Notes under the pieces: generated by a model
The model's database searches: none
The model's input: the letters and a program-made list of their open reading frames with translations, nothing else
What the model was told of the DNA's origin: nothing
Translations under genes and position numbers: made by a program
From: Zoroaster sp. YZ-2022
Lineage: Eukaryota; Echinodermata; Asteroidea; Forcipulatida; Zoroasteridae
Assembly: GCA_029582265.1 (NCBI GenBank)
Contig: CM055823.1
Coordinates: 11,721,716 to 11,785,715 of the forward strand
DNA length: 64,000 nt
Direction of reading: 5' to 3'
Shown here: piece by piece, positions 41,356 through 52,122 of the stretch
Layout: each line of letters begins with the position of its first letter
Numbering within the stretch: position 1 is the stretch's first letter

Positions 41356-42631
41356 TTAATATATCGCGGAATGAAATCGTCCATTTTCGATATTGAGTTG
41401 TGCGTCCATGATGATGTAAATGTAGCAGTATAATTCACCCGCGGCTTCCGCTTCTTTATCCATTTGAATGGTAATTCCTTCGGATAAGTGTTCTACTCGT
41501 CTTCCGCTTCCGTGAATTTTGTTGTCGTCGCTGCTTCTCATATCTAAAAACAAACCGTATTTATCTAGTAAATAATCGGCTTGTTTGACATTCGATAAAT
41601 TTAAAGCTTTGGTTACTGTCACGGCGTGTTCTTCGCTCGAATCTCCGAAATATTTTTGAATTTCTTCCCAGTGTTGATACCTGCGCATCCCTTGCGCGTA
41701 TACATGTAGTTGATTGGGAACTCCTTCTGTAGTAATCGAAACTTTATCGATTTTTGGATTATAAAATTTCCAAAGATCTTTTACATCGGGCTCTTTGAAT
41801 AAAAACAATATTCTTTTCATACTTTTTGCCGGCGTATTGAGATTTATATTCCACGTTTTATCGCGTTTGTTTAACGGTTTCATGCTCGATCTCAAGACTC
41901 TATCGTACAATATCGCCAACTTGTCGCTATATTGATTTTTAATCGTTTGCGCGAGTTGCGGATTAGTAACAACTTCGTATTCTAAAGAAATTCCGCTTAT
42001 GATATATTTAGCATTATCGTCCGAGCTTTTAATAACTTTAGAAAATTTATTAAACTCGTAGGTTAGCCGATCCCCAATCCCGGCTTGATAAAACGGTTGA
42101 TGATCCGTTAATAATTCAAAATCCAGCGGAATACAATATCTATTTTTATAAGTATCCGCGACGGCTTTGTCTTTTCCTTGGTAGCCGTAGCATCGCTGCC
42201 AGTAGCGTTTACTCGTAATCTAGTTAAGTTAGGACGTTCGATTCCTTGATACGCTAGATTTTCGAGTTGGTCTTTCGTCAACCACTCGTCTTTGAAACAA
42301 TTGTACACATCCGCATCGTCTAAACTAAACACTTCATTTCCCTCCATTTTAATGGCGATATTTTTTTACGATGGCTCTACCTATTATTATATACGATCGT
42401 TCTGGCATCGTCATTTTCGGATTCGAGATCAATGTTAAAAGCCAATCGAGTTGTACCCGGAACGATGACGTCGTTTTTTCCAAAATTTGAAAAACGAACC
42501 GTCAACAGTTGATTTTCGCTGATAGTGCTCGGATTGTTTGTAATGACGACTTTTTGGCGTATTCCTTTTATACATTTCGGTTCTCTCAATGTTCTGTACG
42601 GATTTAGTTTGTGTCCGAATGCTTGACTCAT
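41356..42631 (-). pseudogene. MCP: Major capsid protein, double-jelly-roll hexon (inner), frameshifted
   Basis: Starts MSQAFGHKLNPYRTLREPK. The first jelly roll shows DVIVPGTTRLAFNI and MEGNEVFSLDDADVYNCF. The second part reads DKTWNINLNTPAKSMKRIL, EGVPNQLHVYAQGMRRYQHW and DMRSSDDNKIHGSGRR. These blocks match the outer copy at 52123-53381 throughout. Frame changes near 42380, 42160 and 41930 divide it. In Mavericks this protein forms the icosahedral shell; its presence is the main reason to regard these elements as virus-like. Confidence 0.88.
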
Positions 42632-42691
42632 ATTTAATACGTAACATTATTTTAATTTTTTAATTTTTAAAAATAAAAATAAATTATAAAA

Positions 42692-43142
42692 ATGGTGTCG
42701 ATAGCGATGATGATCGGAGGCGCCGTAGTAAACGTGTTAGCTTTTATGGGATCATTTTTTTTTTTTTTCTAGTTTACGTAACAACGACATCGAAAAAGAA
42801 CGAAAGAGGCACGATTTAGCGCTAAAACAACTTTCTAAAGCCAGAGACGAATGTCGAGAGAGCGCTCGAAATATCTAGATTATTTAAATGACAGACTCGA
42901 AAAAGAATCGAACGCTTAAAAACTTTTAACGACATAAACGAAGCGATGAATGAATATTATATCGTCACTGGCAACAGTTTTGATTTACCGAAAGATTTAT
43001 ACGACGAACCAAAACTAGAAGATTTTTACGTTCCTAGCGAAGATAAAAAAACTAGTGAAATTTTATTCGTTATTTTAGGTATGACGGTATAGTAGGCTAC
43101 GCGAGTTATAAATTATTAAAACAAGATAAAAATAAAAACTAA
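42692..43142 (+). pseudogene. Gene H (inner): small conserved protein, frameshifted
   Basis: Starts MVSIAMMIGGAVVNVLAF, divergent from MCP. The frame breaks within 25 codons at a T run and again later. The coiled-coil part and the end (DFYVPSEDKKT-like, then GYASYKLLKQDK) are recognisable against the outer copy (51618-52062). The N-terminal hydrophobic glycine-rich segment plus helical rod suggest a membrane-associated virion protein; function unknown. Confidence 0.6.
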
Positions 43143-43153
43143 TTATAAATAGT

Positions 43154-44507
43154 ATGGCGGCAAGAGGAGACGATATCGAGATGGATGAGTTTAATCCGCC
43201 AATAGAACAACAAGACGATCAACAAGATAAAGATTTTCAAGAATTGTCTGTCGGTAGCGAAGAAGAGATTATAAAAAGATTAGAAAGAGAAAGATTAAAA
43301 AGTGAAGAAAGAGTAAGAAAAGAAAGATTAGAAAGGGAAGAAATCGATTCTAACATAAATGTATCGGCGCAACGAGTTAACCTTATGATTGACAGTTTTC
43401 GAGAACTTTATGTCGAAAACTACGATCTCAATATAATGTACAATAATAAAAAAATTCATTTTGTTGTTGAAGATGATCCTGAAAAAAAAATAGTCAAAGG
43501 TTTTTATTACAAAGATGTAAATTTAATGCGTGTATATGTAGGCAACGCGAGTGAATTTGTCACCCTAAATAGAATAGAACAAAGAGCGAGAGAGAGGAAC
43601 TGCATTTATTAATGAAGTATTAGGTATAAAAAGTAGCGATAAAAGAAGAAAAATTATTAATGTATCGAAAAAGGGTCGTGAGAAGTTTTTAAAAAAACAG
43701 TTGATAATCTCGAAAAAACAAACGTTGAAAGCGCTCCGAGGCGAACTTTACCGCAAGTTGCGAAAACTGTGAGGAAAAACACCGATGAAATAATTACTAT
43801 AATAGAAGAACCTCAAACTGATGGGCTTCCATTGCGAGAACTGTTGGGTCTCGATAAAGCCTTGCGAACGACTCGAGGTGAACTCGAATTAAATTTAGCC
43901 AAATTGAGTGAACTCGACAAAGAAATCTCTGATCTTCAAGAATTAATTTCTGACGCAAATCAACCGAAAAAGCTCGTAAACAGTTGAAAGATAAACAAGA
44001 CGAAAAACAAGCTAGATTAGAGGCTGCGAGTGTGAATGAGCACGTTCTTCGTAGTCAAATCAATAGAATCAAAGAAACGATTCATAAAATGTTGGAAGAA
44101 AACGACACGTTAAGTGAAAAAATTAAAACTTTATTTAGAGAACAAGGCGTCACGATAGTCAGTATATTAGCGGTGATTAGTCTAGCGATCAGTACCATCG
44201 TCGCATCGATCGTAGCGAGCGTAAAATTACCACCACCAACACCAACTATACCGCCTACGCCCGTTACGCCGAGTAGTAGCGGTGGTGTAAAAGAATGGAT
44301 ACGAGAAACTTTAAAAAATCTATCGAATCTGCTAAAGAAACTCGGATTAAAAGCTTTAGATTCTTTGCCGGGGATCAGCGGAGGAGTTTTGAGTTGGTTA
44401 TTGACTACGCTTTCAAAAGTAGTAACATGGGCGGCGGAACACGTGTGGCTATAGCCTTGACCGGAGTCGGAGTTTTAGTTTTATCTTATCTTAAAAACAA
44501 CTCGTAA
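43154..44507 (+). pseudogene. Gene K (inner): coiled-coil protein with C-terminal membrane region, frameshifted
   Basis: Starts MAARGDDIEMDEFNPPIEQQ, followed by a charged coiled coil (ERERLKSEERVRKERLEREE) and a folded block (NNKKIHFVVEDDPEKKIVKG). After frame changes (near 43600-43770, 43985 and 44300) a second coiled coil leads to REQGVTIVSILAVISLAIST (membrane helix), a proline-rich linker (PPPTPTIPPTPVTP), an amphipathic segment (RETLKNLSNLLKKLGLKAL), and hydrophobic C-terminal helices ending LTGVGVLVLSYLKNNS. The order coiled coil, membrane helix, Pro linker, amphipathic helices is reminiscent of membrane-lytic or internal virion proteins; that is inference. It ends just before the convergent stop of G. 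Confidence 0.65.
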
Positions 44508-44547
44508 ATAATTAGACCTAGTCCACCGAGTATAGCGAAACCGACAA

Positions 44548-45830
44548 TTAGATAATTTTTTCGTCTCTGTGAGTATCGGGTTGTATAGAATTGGTAGATG
44601 TATCCAACGGTGTAAATACATCGTTGGACTGTGACGTACTCGGTAAAGGTTTTACGGACGTTGGTGAGCCGATTTGAGTTTTTGCGGGTGAAAATGGCGT
44701 GTCGTTACTCGTCAGTTGCTGAATGGATGGTGGCAAAGGTGGTGGAACTGGTGTCGAATTCGTGTCTTGATTCGATCCGAGCGATAGATTTTTCGTTGCG
44801 ATCAAAATATTATTGTTGTATCCCACGTACGTACCTATACGCAAATTCATGTCGCTCGGCATTAAGTATAAATTTTCTCCGATGACAAAAGAAGATTGTA
44901 AATAGATCGGAGAATCGATCGAAGCGTCGATAATATTTAAAAATTCTCTTTTAGCGTCTAAACCGGTACCCGCTGTAAGAATTCCACTTTTAGCTTGAAC
45001 TTGAGCTCCCAATATCGCGTAAACGTACGTTCTTATAGAGTCGTTGATTCGTTCTATACCGATATCCGTAAAACCTTGAGCTTTGTCGAGTATAAATTTA
45101 ACCCAAGCTCGTTCGCACTCGACAGATTGTGAAATGTAAGCGACCGTAAACGACGACGGATGATCTCCAAAACCCATCTTTGTGGCGGTTTTGTAATAAT
45201 CGTAATCGCTCACGTCGTGAAACTTTACATGTAAACTCGAATTATCCTAGTCTTTTCCGGGCACCGCTTTGTAACCCTTGTCGTAATAATAAGCTATTCC
45301 CAATCCTCTCGAGTTTTCGTCAACTCATTGTTTCCAATTTGATATCGGCGAAACGTGAAAGTCTCTGCATATTTTATTATACGCGCTAATGTCTATATTG
45401 TTTTCGAACGCGCTGTAAAATTTTTGAAAAGACGCGGGACAGCTCATTTCTTTGAGCAATCGTCTAATTTGATAATAAACGTGAAATTAAAAAAAAACTA
45501 CGAATCATCAAGTTCGAATGAAACCAAATGTTCATAACCCACGCCGCATCCCGTCGTACTGCAGTACGTTACAAAATGTATTTGATTTTGATAAAACTTT
45601 AACGGATACGAATTCCAGCTATTTACAATTTCATCGCTAACGACGTGAGGTAACTTGTATTTTTCAAAAGGATTAGAAAGTTCTACGTTAAAAAAAAATC
45701 ATTTACGTTGACGTAAATATTTACGTTCGTCAAATTTAGAGCGGAATGTAAAATTTTCAGCGGCGGCAAAATTTCCAGATTGCGGATATCGTTTCGATAA
45801 ATTACTTTTAAATGCTTGTGGAATCGACAT
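44548..45830 (-). pseudogene. Gene G (inner): large conserved Maverick protein, frameshifted N-terminal half
   Basis: The start at 45830 gives MSIPQAFKSNLSKRYPQSGN. The first half is broken by several indels, but the second half is an open frame (45213-44548) with MGFGDHPSSFTVAYISQSVE, GFTDIGIERINDSIRTYVYA, GTGLDAKREFLNII and YLMPSDMNLRIGTYVGYNNN, ending in a Pro/Ser/Thr-rich tail. The same blocks occur in the outer copy, split between 33530-34060 and 49379-50347. I recall this family from invertebrate Mavericks; its function is not established. Possibly a virion surface or tail-like protein. Confidence 0.75.
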
Positions 45831-45867
45831 TTTATTATAAACTAATATTATAAATTTAAAATATAAA

Positions 45868-46556
45868 ATGTATCATACAATCGAAATTAGAAATTTTAGC
45901 AAGTCGATCAAATTAGATCATTTAATCGATAAATCGCGACGGTAAACTCACCATTTCGTTAAAGACCGTCAACCTTTGGGTCAGTTACTATAACGTGCGA
46001 AAAAAAAATATGGCGTCGTACGCTAAACGAAAGAAGCGGACAGCAACAAGAAGAAACCGTGTTTATCGATCCCGGACTTTATAATATAAAAGAAATTATC
46101 GACATTGTCTTAAATAACACGCCTTGGCTTACGTTCGTCGTCGATGAAAAATCCGGCGAATCCTCGCTAAATATTATCGAGCAAAACCGAAGAATCAAAT
46201 TTTCACCGGGGTTAGCTAATTTACTCGGGTTTGAAAATGAATTTCTAGCCATGGGAGAGCATCGCGGAAAAACTGATTTGCAACCTTTTAAAATAATGTA
46301 CATTCATTGCGACCAAATTTCTACGAGCGAAAATTTTTTCAACGGTAAACCTTGTAATATTTTAAACGTTTTTCCATTACAAGATAAATCGTTGGGGGAA
46401 AGTGCGTTCATAGAATATTCTAATCCGTTACGAAAAAATCTCAAGACCGGTACTTTTAACGAATTGAGTTTTCAAATTAAAGATTCTATCGGCAGAGACA
46501 TAAATAATCACAGTATGCCGGTTATTTTAACCGTCGAAATTAAATTAAAAAACTAA
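45868..46556 (+). pseudogene. Gene E (inner): conserved Maverick protein, frameshifted near the start
   Basis: The ATG at 45868 gives MYHTIEIRNFSKSIKLDHLI, which loses frame within 30 codons; the main 165-residue frame runs from 46059 to 46556. It contains FSPGLANLLGFENEFLAMGE, IEYSNPLRKNLKTG and a final LSFQIKDSIGRDINN...MPVILTVEIKLKN. It is the better preserved of the two copies and shows the complete C-terminus. Divergent from G (starts 38 bp apart) and followed by D after only 6 bp. Confidence 0.7.
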
Positions 46557-46562
46557 TTATAA

Positions 46563-47053
46563 ATGGCGAGTATTTTCGGTCCTAGTCAAAGAAGCGGTGT
46601 CGTGTACAATACTACTAACGCACCGATCCAATACAATCCGTCTATTTACGAACGTCACGGATTTATCGAGCCGAATGAAATTCAACAAACGATAACTTTA
46701 ATAAATTTATTCGAAAGATTTAGTATTAAACTCGGATGGCACGGTGCGCTCAAACTACCCTTTTTACGTTCGATAAATCACCGACATACTGTTCAATTTT
46801 TGTAAAATTTATGAAAGTCGATGGTCTTTATTCACATTCGGCGACGCGTAATTTTGTACCCGATGTAGCTCATATTCCTTCTCCCGCTCGAGATAATAAT
46901 TTTTCTTTCAACGACGAATCGCAGCATTTAGAATACGAAATTTGCTATAAAACAAAAGATAAAAAAGTCTTTGTACGAGGAAAGTTTTTCGGTGCTGTAA
47001 ACGCGAGAATCTGTTTCGATATAAAAATAAAAATTACCAGTCTCGAAATTTAG
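46563..47053 (+). pseudogene. Gene D (inner): beta-rich paralogue of C, one frame change
   Basis: Starts MASIFGPSQRSGVVYN, through IYERHGFIEPNEIQQTI, and changes frame near 46740-46800. It continues as FTFDKSPTYCSIFVKFMKVD, AHIPSPARDNNFSFNDESQH and ICFDIKIKITSLEI. About 160 residues if read through. Same gene order as the outer element (E, D, C, B). Confidence 0.65.
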
Positions 47054-47113
47054 CAGTCGCATTGAACTGTAAAATGTAATAAAAAAAATAATAAATAAAG
47101 ATATTATATAAAT

Positions 47114-47619
47114 ATGGCGAGTATTTATGGACCTAGTCGTAAGAGCGAAAGCAACGATTATAACACACACAAAAAATCCAATCCATCTATTTATGAACGT
47201 ACTGAACACATTGAACCGAGTGAACTTTTACAAAGTATAGTTATTGTTTTAAACGAAGAACCACGCATAAGTATATAAGTAATTTAGCATATTTTGAGTT
47301 TTTTGTTTATGGTTTATCATTTTATTCATTATATGCTAAATTACTTAGGGGTGAAAATAATTTTTATTCTAACGTGAAACGTGAACAAAAAGATGATTTG
47401 AGGAGTAGTATTAGATTCCCTGATAGCGCTGACTAAAGTTTTTCAGATGAACCGCAGTATTTAGAATATGGTTTATGCTACGTTTCACGATATAGAGAAG
47501 ATTTGAAATACTTTGCACAATTAAAGTTTTTCGGCGCTTTAAACACGGGAATCTGTTACAAAATAAAAAATAAAAAGTTTTCCAATTGCGCCTTTGGCAA
47601 AACAATAATAAAATTTTAA
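47114..47619 (+). pseudogene. Gene C (inner): decayed paralogue of D
   Basis: Starts MASIYGPSRKSESNDYNTHK and IYERTEHIEPSELLQSI, then stops at about 47277; the C-terminal part (FSDEPQYLEYGLCYVS and FGALNTGICYKIK) continues in other phases up to 47619. It shares its N-terminal signature with D. Confidence 0.55.
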
Positions 47620-47637
47620 TCTTTTATTAATAGAATA

Positions 47638-48270
47638 ATGACGGATGCGTTAGTAACCACCGAAACGAGAATTTATCCAACATTAGCGGCTACAAATCCT
47701 TCCGGTAATGTCGAAGAGTTAAACGTGAATGCGTTTCGTTTACAAAAAATCGACGAAATTCAAAAAGAAATTTTAAAAGAGAAAAACAAACGCGAGAAAA
47801 CGTATACAAAATATAATAAAATCATCAAAACTTGTTCCATCGTAGAAACGATGGCGGCATTAGGCTCTATAGCAGTCGGAGCGACCGGAATTGTTAGTAT
47901 TGCCAGCGTTATAGCAGCGCCGATCGGATTCGTTTTAGGACTAGCCATCGGACTAGGCGGTATGGGGATAGCGATCAGATACGCGAAATACAAACTCGTT
48001 AAAAAACTGAAAAAACACAACGAGATCAGAGTTTTAGCCGGAAGTAAACTCAACACCATCAACAACCACGTTTCGAAAGCGATCGAAGACGGTCATATAA
48101 GCCAAGAAGAATTTCATTTAATCTGCGAAGGGCGAGACAAATACTCGCAAATGAAAGAAAACATTCGAACTAAATTTACACCAAAAAATGTCAATGATGA
48201 AAAACATGTTAAAGCCATCATCGACAAAGAAAAAAAAGACCTCGTAGAAAAACTTTTGAATTTAAAGTAA
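47638..48270 (+). CDS. Gene B (inner): small two-helix membrane protein, intact
   Basis: 210 residues, uninterrupted. The N-terminal third is a coiled coil (RLQKIDEIQKEILKEKNKRE). The centre is a glycine-zipper hydrophobic region (about residues 75-115; AVGATGIVSIASVIAAPIG and LAIGLGGMGIAIRYAKYKLV). The C-terminal third is charged helices (KLNTINNHVSKAIEDGHISQ; EFHLICEGRDKYSQMKENI). The outer copy at 31122-31749 is the frameshifted equivalent. Its function is unknown; two closely spaced helices flanked by coiled coils fit a membrane-remodelling or virion-membrane component. It is among the best preserved non-enzymatic genes of the inner element. Confidence 0.75.
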   Translation: MTDALVTTETRIYPTLAATNPSGNVEELNVNAFRLQKIDEIQKEILKEKNKREKTYTKYNKIIKTCSIVETMAALGSIAVGATGIVSIASVIAAPIGFVLGLAIGLGGMGIAIRYAKYKLVKKLKKHNEIRVLAGSKLNTINNHVSKAIEDGHISQEEFHLICEGRDKYSQMKENIRTKFTPKNVNDEKHVKAIIDKEKKDLVEKLLNLK

Positions 48271-48403
48271 ACTTTTCTATAGAAAAATCTTACGAAAAAA
48301 AACCGCTTCGCAAATAGCGGAGCGGGTATTTACGCATATTCAAGAAAGACCTCCACCGTATAATAAATTTTTATTTTTTATTTTAAACTATAAATGATTT
48401 GTT

Positions 48404-48700
48404 TTATTTAACAATTCTTTTAATCACCTGATTATAATTTCTTCTAGCTCTTCCTTCAACGCGGTTTAAAAAAATTATTTTTAATACATTACCGCATTTC
48501 GTACATAAATACGTCTTTGCTTTTGTACCATTTTTACATCTTCGACACGGAACTGGTATACTTTTTCCGCGTCGAATACGCCACTGATGTTGCGCACAAA
48601 ATACGTCACCGCCCACGCTGGGTATACAACACTTGTCCGTTTTGCCTACTAAAAGCCATTTACACGGAATAATCTGCTTTTTTGATAAATAGTTATTCAT
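48404..48700 (-). CDS. Gene A (inner): zinc-ribbon protein, short form
   Basis: The start at 48700 gives MNNYLSKKQIIPCKWLLVGK, with a ribbon CRRCKNGTKAKTYLCTKC and a basic C-terminus. It corresponds to the outer gene A (30565-31014) but lacks about 45 residues of SAP-like helices, so the start codon region joins directly to the cysteine-rich part. Its leader (48690-48769) is an 80-bp direct repeat of the true terminal-repeat leader at 49030-49109, which shows that this end was rearranged. About 99 residues. Confidence 0.65.
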   Translation of the reverse strand: MNNYLSKKQIIPCKWLLVGKTDKCCIPSVGGDVFCAQHQWRIRRGKSIPVPCRRCKNGTKAKTYLCTKCGNVLKIIFLNRVEGRARRNYNQVIKRIVK

Positions 48701-48773
48701 CCTCTTTATTATATTACTAGATTTTTTTAAAATCATTTTATCAGTTTTTTAACTTCGTTTTTCAATATTTTAT

Positions 48774-49040
48774 TTATTTATTTTTTTTCTTTAAAAAAAA
48801 AAATATTGAAATTCTCTTAAAATTATCTCTGTTTTTTTTTAAATCGTTAAAATCCTTGATCCAAACGTAGTACGATTTGTCTTCCTCAAAAATTAATAAT
48901 AAATTAATACGATCTATATTTTGGGGTTGCTCGCTAAGCCGGTAAACTACGATTGAATCGTTTTCGCTTAAGAAAATGTTTAGTGCCAAGTTGTTTTGTT
49001 TCTCTACTTTTATAATTGCTTTCAAAAAATAGTTATTCAT
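48774..49040 (-). pseudogene. PolB N-terminal fragment at the inner element's right end
   Basis: From the ATG at 49040, MNNYFLK joins to KVEKQNNLALNIFLSENDS and SYYVWIKDFNDL. These residues match the outer PolB (KVEKQNKLALN; SHYVWIKDFNRL) and fall in the part deleted from the inner PolB at about 34970. So this is a second, internally deleted copy of the PolB 5' end placed at the opposite terminus, between the terminal repeat and gene A. Confidence 0.75.
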
Positions 49041-49373
49041 CCTCTTTATTATATTACTAGATTTTTTTAAAATCATTTTATCAGTTTTTTAACTTCGTTT
49101 TTCAATATCTTTTCTTTTTTTTTAAATCTTTTAACTAAGTTTTTTCAGTTTTTATTTTTAGTTTTTTTTTAAATTGTCTATTAAAATTCTGTATTTTTTT
49201 AATAAAAAATAAAAATAAAAACAGAAAACCTCTCAGGATGACGTCATCCAAACACCTGACCTCTGACCTTAAGGTCATTGACCTTTGACCTCTGGCATTA
49301 AGGTCATTGGCCTTTGACCTTTGACCTCGATCCAAATATGGTAGTGGCCCAGGATTCCTATTTTATCTCTACT
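49026..49373 (-). repeat. Inner Maverick right terminal inverted repeat
   Basis: Mirror of 34061-34380 but about 29 bp longer within the AGGTCA/TGACCT array (49249-49328), caused by a partial tandem duplication. The CRE-like TGACGTCA is at about 49239-49246. Ends ATCTCTACT at 49373, followed by ACTCG. Confidence 0.9.
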
Positions 49374-49378
49374 ACTCG

Positions 49379-50347
49379 AGAGGATTGGGAATAGCTTATT
49401 ATTACAACGGTTACATTATGGTGCCTGGAAAAGACTACGATAATTCGAGTTTGCACGTTAAGTTTAATGATGTGAGTGATTATGATTATTACAAAACTGC
49501 AACAAAGATGAGTTTTGGAGATCATCCTTCGACGTATACAGTCGCTTACATTTCACAATCTCCCGAGACCGAGCGAGCTTGGGTTAAATTTATACTCGGC
49601 TTAGGTCAGTCGCAACGCGTAGCAAATATTGCTATAGAACGAGTCAACGACTCTATAAAAAATACGTTCACGCGATGCAATAAGCTCAAACTAAAACTGA
49701 AATTTTAGGATTAGCTCAAGGCTTTACGGATATAGGTATAGAACGAATCAACGACTCTATAAGAACGTACGTTTACGCGATATTAGGAGCTCAAGCTCAA
49801 GCTAAAAGTGGAATTTTAGTTGGTGGTACCGGTTTAGATGCAAAAAGAGAATTCTTAAACATTCTCGAGGCTTCGATCGATTCTCCGATAGATTTACAAT
49901 CTTCTATTCAGATGTATCAAGATTCTTTACAATACGCTCGGTCGCAGTTAAACTTTGTGATCGGAGGTTTATACCTTATGCCATCTGACATGAATTTGCG
50001 AATAGGTACATACGTTGGATACAACAATATTTTAATTGCAACGCCTGATTTATCGCTAGGATCGAATCAAGACACGAATTCAACGCTACCACCACCTTTA
50101 CCACCATCGTTAGATACTCAGCAACATGCACCACAGTTTGACCATACATCTACTAATTCTTTGCAACCACCATCCATTTACTAAACTCGATTCACCATCT
50201 ATTGATCAATCCGTCGATACTCAACTCTCAGTAGTTGATGATCACCAAGAAGACAAAAATTCTTTGATCGTTGGTCTCGCAATTATTGGCGGGCTAGGCG
50301 TTATTATTTACGAGTTGTTAACAAAGTCGCTACCGCTGACTTTGTAA
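49379..50347 (+). pseudogene. Gene G (outer), 3' part
   Basis: Resumes gene G after the inner element: GLGIAYYYNGYIMVPGKDY, SDYDYYKTATKMSFGDHPST and IERVNDSIK, then a frame change and local duplication near 49610-49730 (ERVNDSI and ERINDSI occur twice), then LYLMPSDMNLRIGTYVGYNN. It ends with a hydrophobic helix (SLIVGLAIIGGLGVIIYEL). With 33530-34060 it accounts for the whole protein. Its stop overlaps the convergent end of K by about 20 bp. Confidence 0.8.
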
Positions 50348-51610
50348 ATAAGATAAAACTAAAACTCCGACTCCGGTCAAGGCTAGCCACACATGTTCCG
50401 CCGCCCATCCTACCACTTTTGAAATTGTCGTCAATAACCAACTTAAAACTCCTCCGATGATACCCGGTAGAGAATCCAAGGCTTTTAATCCAAGTTTCTT
50501 TAGCAGATTCGATAGATTTTTAAGAGCTTTTTGTATCGTCTTTTACACCACCACCAGTTGGTGTAGCAGGTGGAACGGGCGTAGGCGGTATAGGTGGTAT
50601 AGGTTTTACGCTCGGTACGATTGAAGCAACGATGGTACTGATGGCGAGACTAATCGCCGCTAATATACTGACTATCGTTACGCCTTGTTCTCTAAATAAA
50701 GTTTTAATTTTTTCACTTAACGTGACGTCTATTTCCAACATTTATTTAGCTGTTTCTTGGATTCTTTTGAATTGACTACTAATAGCGTTATATTGCGTAT
50801 TTATAGTCTTTAATATTCTTAATCTTTTGACTCGTAGTTCTCGCAGCCGTTCACTAGCTTTTACGACTATTTCATCAAGTTTATTCTTTTCAGCATCAGC
50901 GATCGTTTGTTTAAGATCAGAGATTTCATCGTCGAGTGCGTTCAATTTAGCTGAACTATTAAATAGTTTACCTCGAGTTGTTTTCAATAGTTCATCGAGA
51001 GTCTTACGTTCTCGCAATAATAGTTTTTCGCAATTTTTCGTCGTTTTCAATAATAGTAATTATTTTATCAGTGCTTCGTTGTACATCTGCAACATTCGGT
51101 ATATTTCGCTTTGGAGAGCTTGTAAGAGTTGTTTCAGCGATAACTTTTAGAGGCGCTTCTAACTCTTTTGATATATTGGGATCATCATCGAATATACCTA
51201 GATCATGAGGTTTTATGTTTTTTTGCGAACTTAACTTTAAAAATTTTCCCTTTTCTTTCAAGCTAGATAGTCGTATTCTATCGCTGTCTTTTATAAAATA
51301 GAGTTTTTTGTTTTTGTACTCGAAATTATTATAGTCTTTCATACGTGGCTTATACCCTGTACTTACATAAAAATCATCTACTATACTATTACGAAATTTG
51401 ATTTGAGTCTTAGTTTAGCACACCACCAAAAAACGTTTCGGCTTGTTCGCCATTGTTGGGTGGCATTTCAGTAGAAAAATCACCCAACTGGATACCATTG
51501 TTGTCGTAATAGTACTCGTCTTTTTCACCTTGTAGTAATAGTGGGGTCTCCTCATCAACATCTTCTGGATCAAATGCAGGGTTATCAAAAACGTTTCCTT
51601 CTTTCGCCAT
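50328..51610 (-). pseudogene. Gene K (outer): coiled-coil and membrane protein, frameshifted
   Basis: Starts MAKEGNVFDNPAFDPEDVDE with an acidic, dileucine-containing stretch (EETPLLLQ). It continues in other phases through KNKKLYFIKDSDRIRLSSLK, a coiled coil (KTTRGKLFNSSAKLNALDDE), REQGVTIVSILAAISLAIST (membrane helix), a proline-rich linker (PPIPPTPVPPATP) and C-terminal hydrophobic helices. Four or more frame changes. Equivalent to 43154-44507. Confidence 0.65.
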
Positions 51611-51617
51611 TTTACAA

Positions 51618-52062
51618 TTACTTTTTATCTTGTTTTAATAATTTATAGCTTACGTAGCCTACTAATTGTCATGCCTAACACGATAAACAAAACTTCTCTA
51701 GTTTTTTGATCTTCGGTTGGAACGTAAAAATCTTCTAGTTTAGGCTCGTTGTATAAACTTGGCGGTAAATCGAATTGACTGCCGGTGACGATATAATATT
51801 CATTCAACGCTTCGTTGATGTTACTAAAAGTTTTTTGAGCGTGCGATTCTTTTTTGAGCCGATCGTTCATGTAATTTAAATATTTCGAGCGCTCTTTTGA
51901 CCATTCGTCTCTGGCTTTAGTAAGTTGTTCTAACGCTAAATCGTGCCTCTTTCGTTCCTTTTGTGTATCACTAGAACGTAAACTACCAAATAAGAAATTT
52001 GATCCTGTAAAAGCGAGTGCGTTTACTACCGCGCCTCCGATCATCATCGCTATTAGACACCA
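51618..52062 (-). pseudogene. Gene H (outer): small conserved protein
   Basis: An almost complete frame from 52047 (MMIGGAVVNALAFTGSNFLF) with coiled coil (KERKRHDLALEQLTKARDEW), then PSLYNEPKLEDFYVPTEDQK. One base is added near 52056 relative to the inner start, and the last 12 codons are out of frame. It gives the clearest view of this family: hydrophobic N-terminus, long helix, conserved acidic-aromatic C-terminus. Divergent from MCP. Confidence 0.7.
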
Positions 52063-52122
52063 TTTTTATATTTATAAACATTTTTTTTAAATTAAAAAAT
52101 AAAATAATGTTACATGTTAAAT

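Larger units (their letters stand above)
34061..49373. mobile_element. Inner Maverick/Polinton (adintovirus-like) element
   Basis: 15,313 bp bounded by inverted terminal repeats starting AGTAGAGATAAAA(C/T)AGGAATCC and by ACTCG duplications, inserted in gene G of the outer element in the opposite orientation. Gene order left to right: PolB>, <integrase, <81-residue protein, <J, <ATPase, <MCP, H>, K>, <G, E>, D>, C>, B>, <A. This is the exact mirror of the outer element. Only the first 8 bp and the leader next to the start codons of the terminal repeats resemble the outer repeats. Several genes are frameshifted and the ATPase has a further insertion, so it is inactive. Confidence 0.93.
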
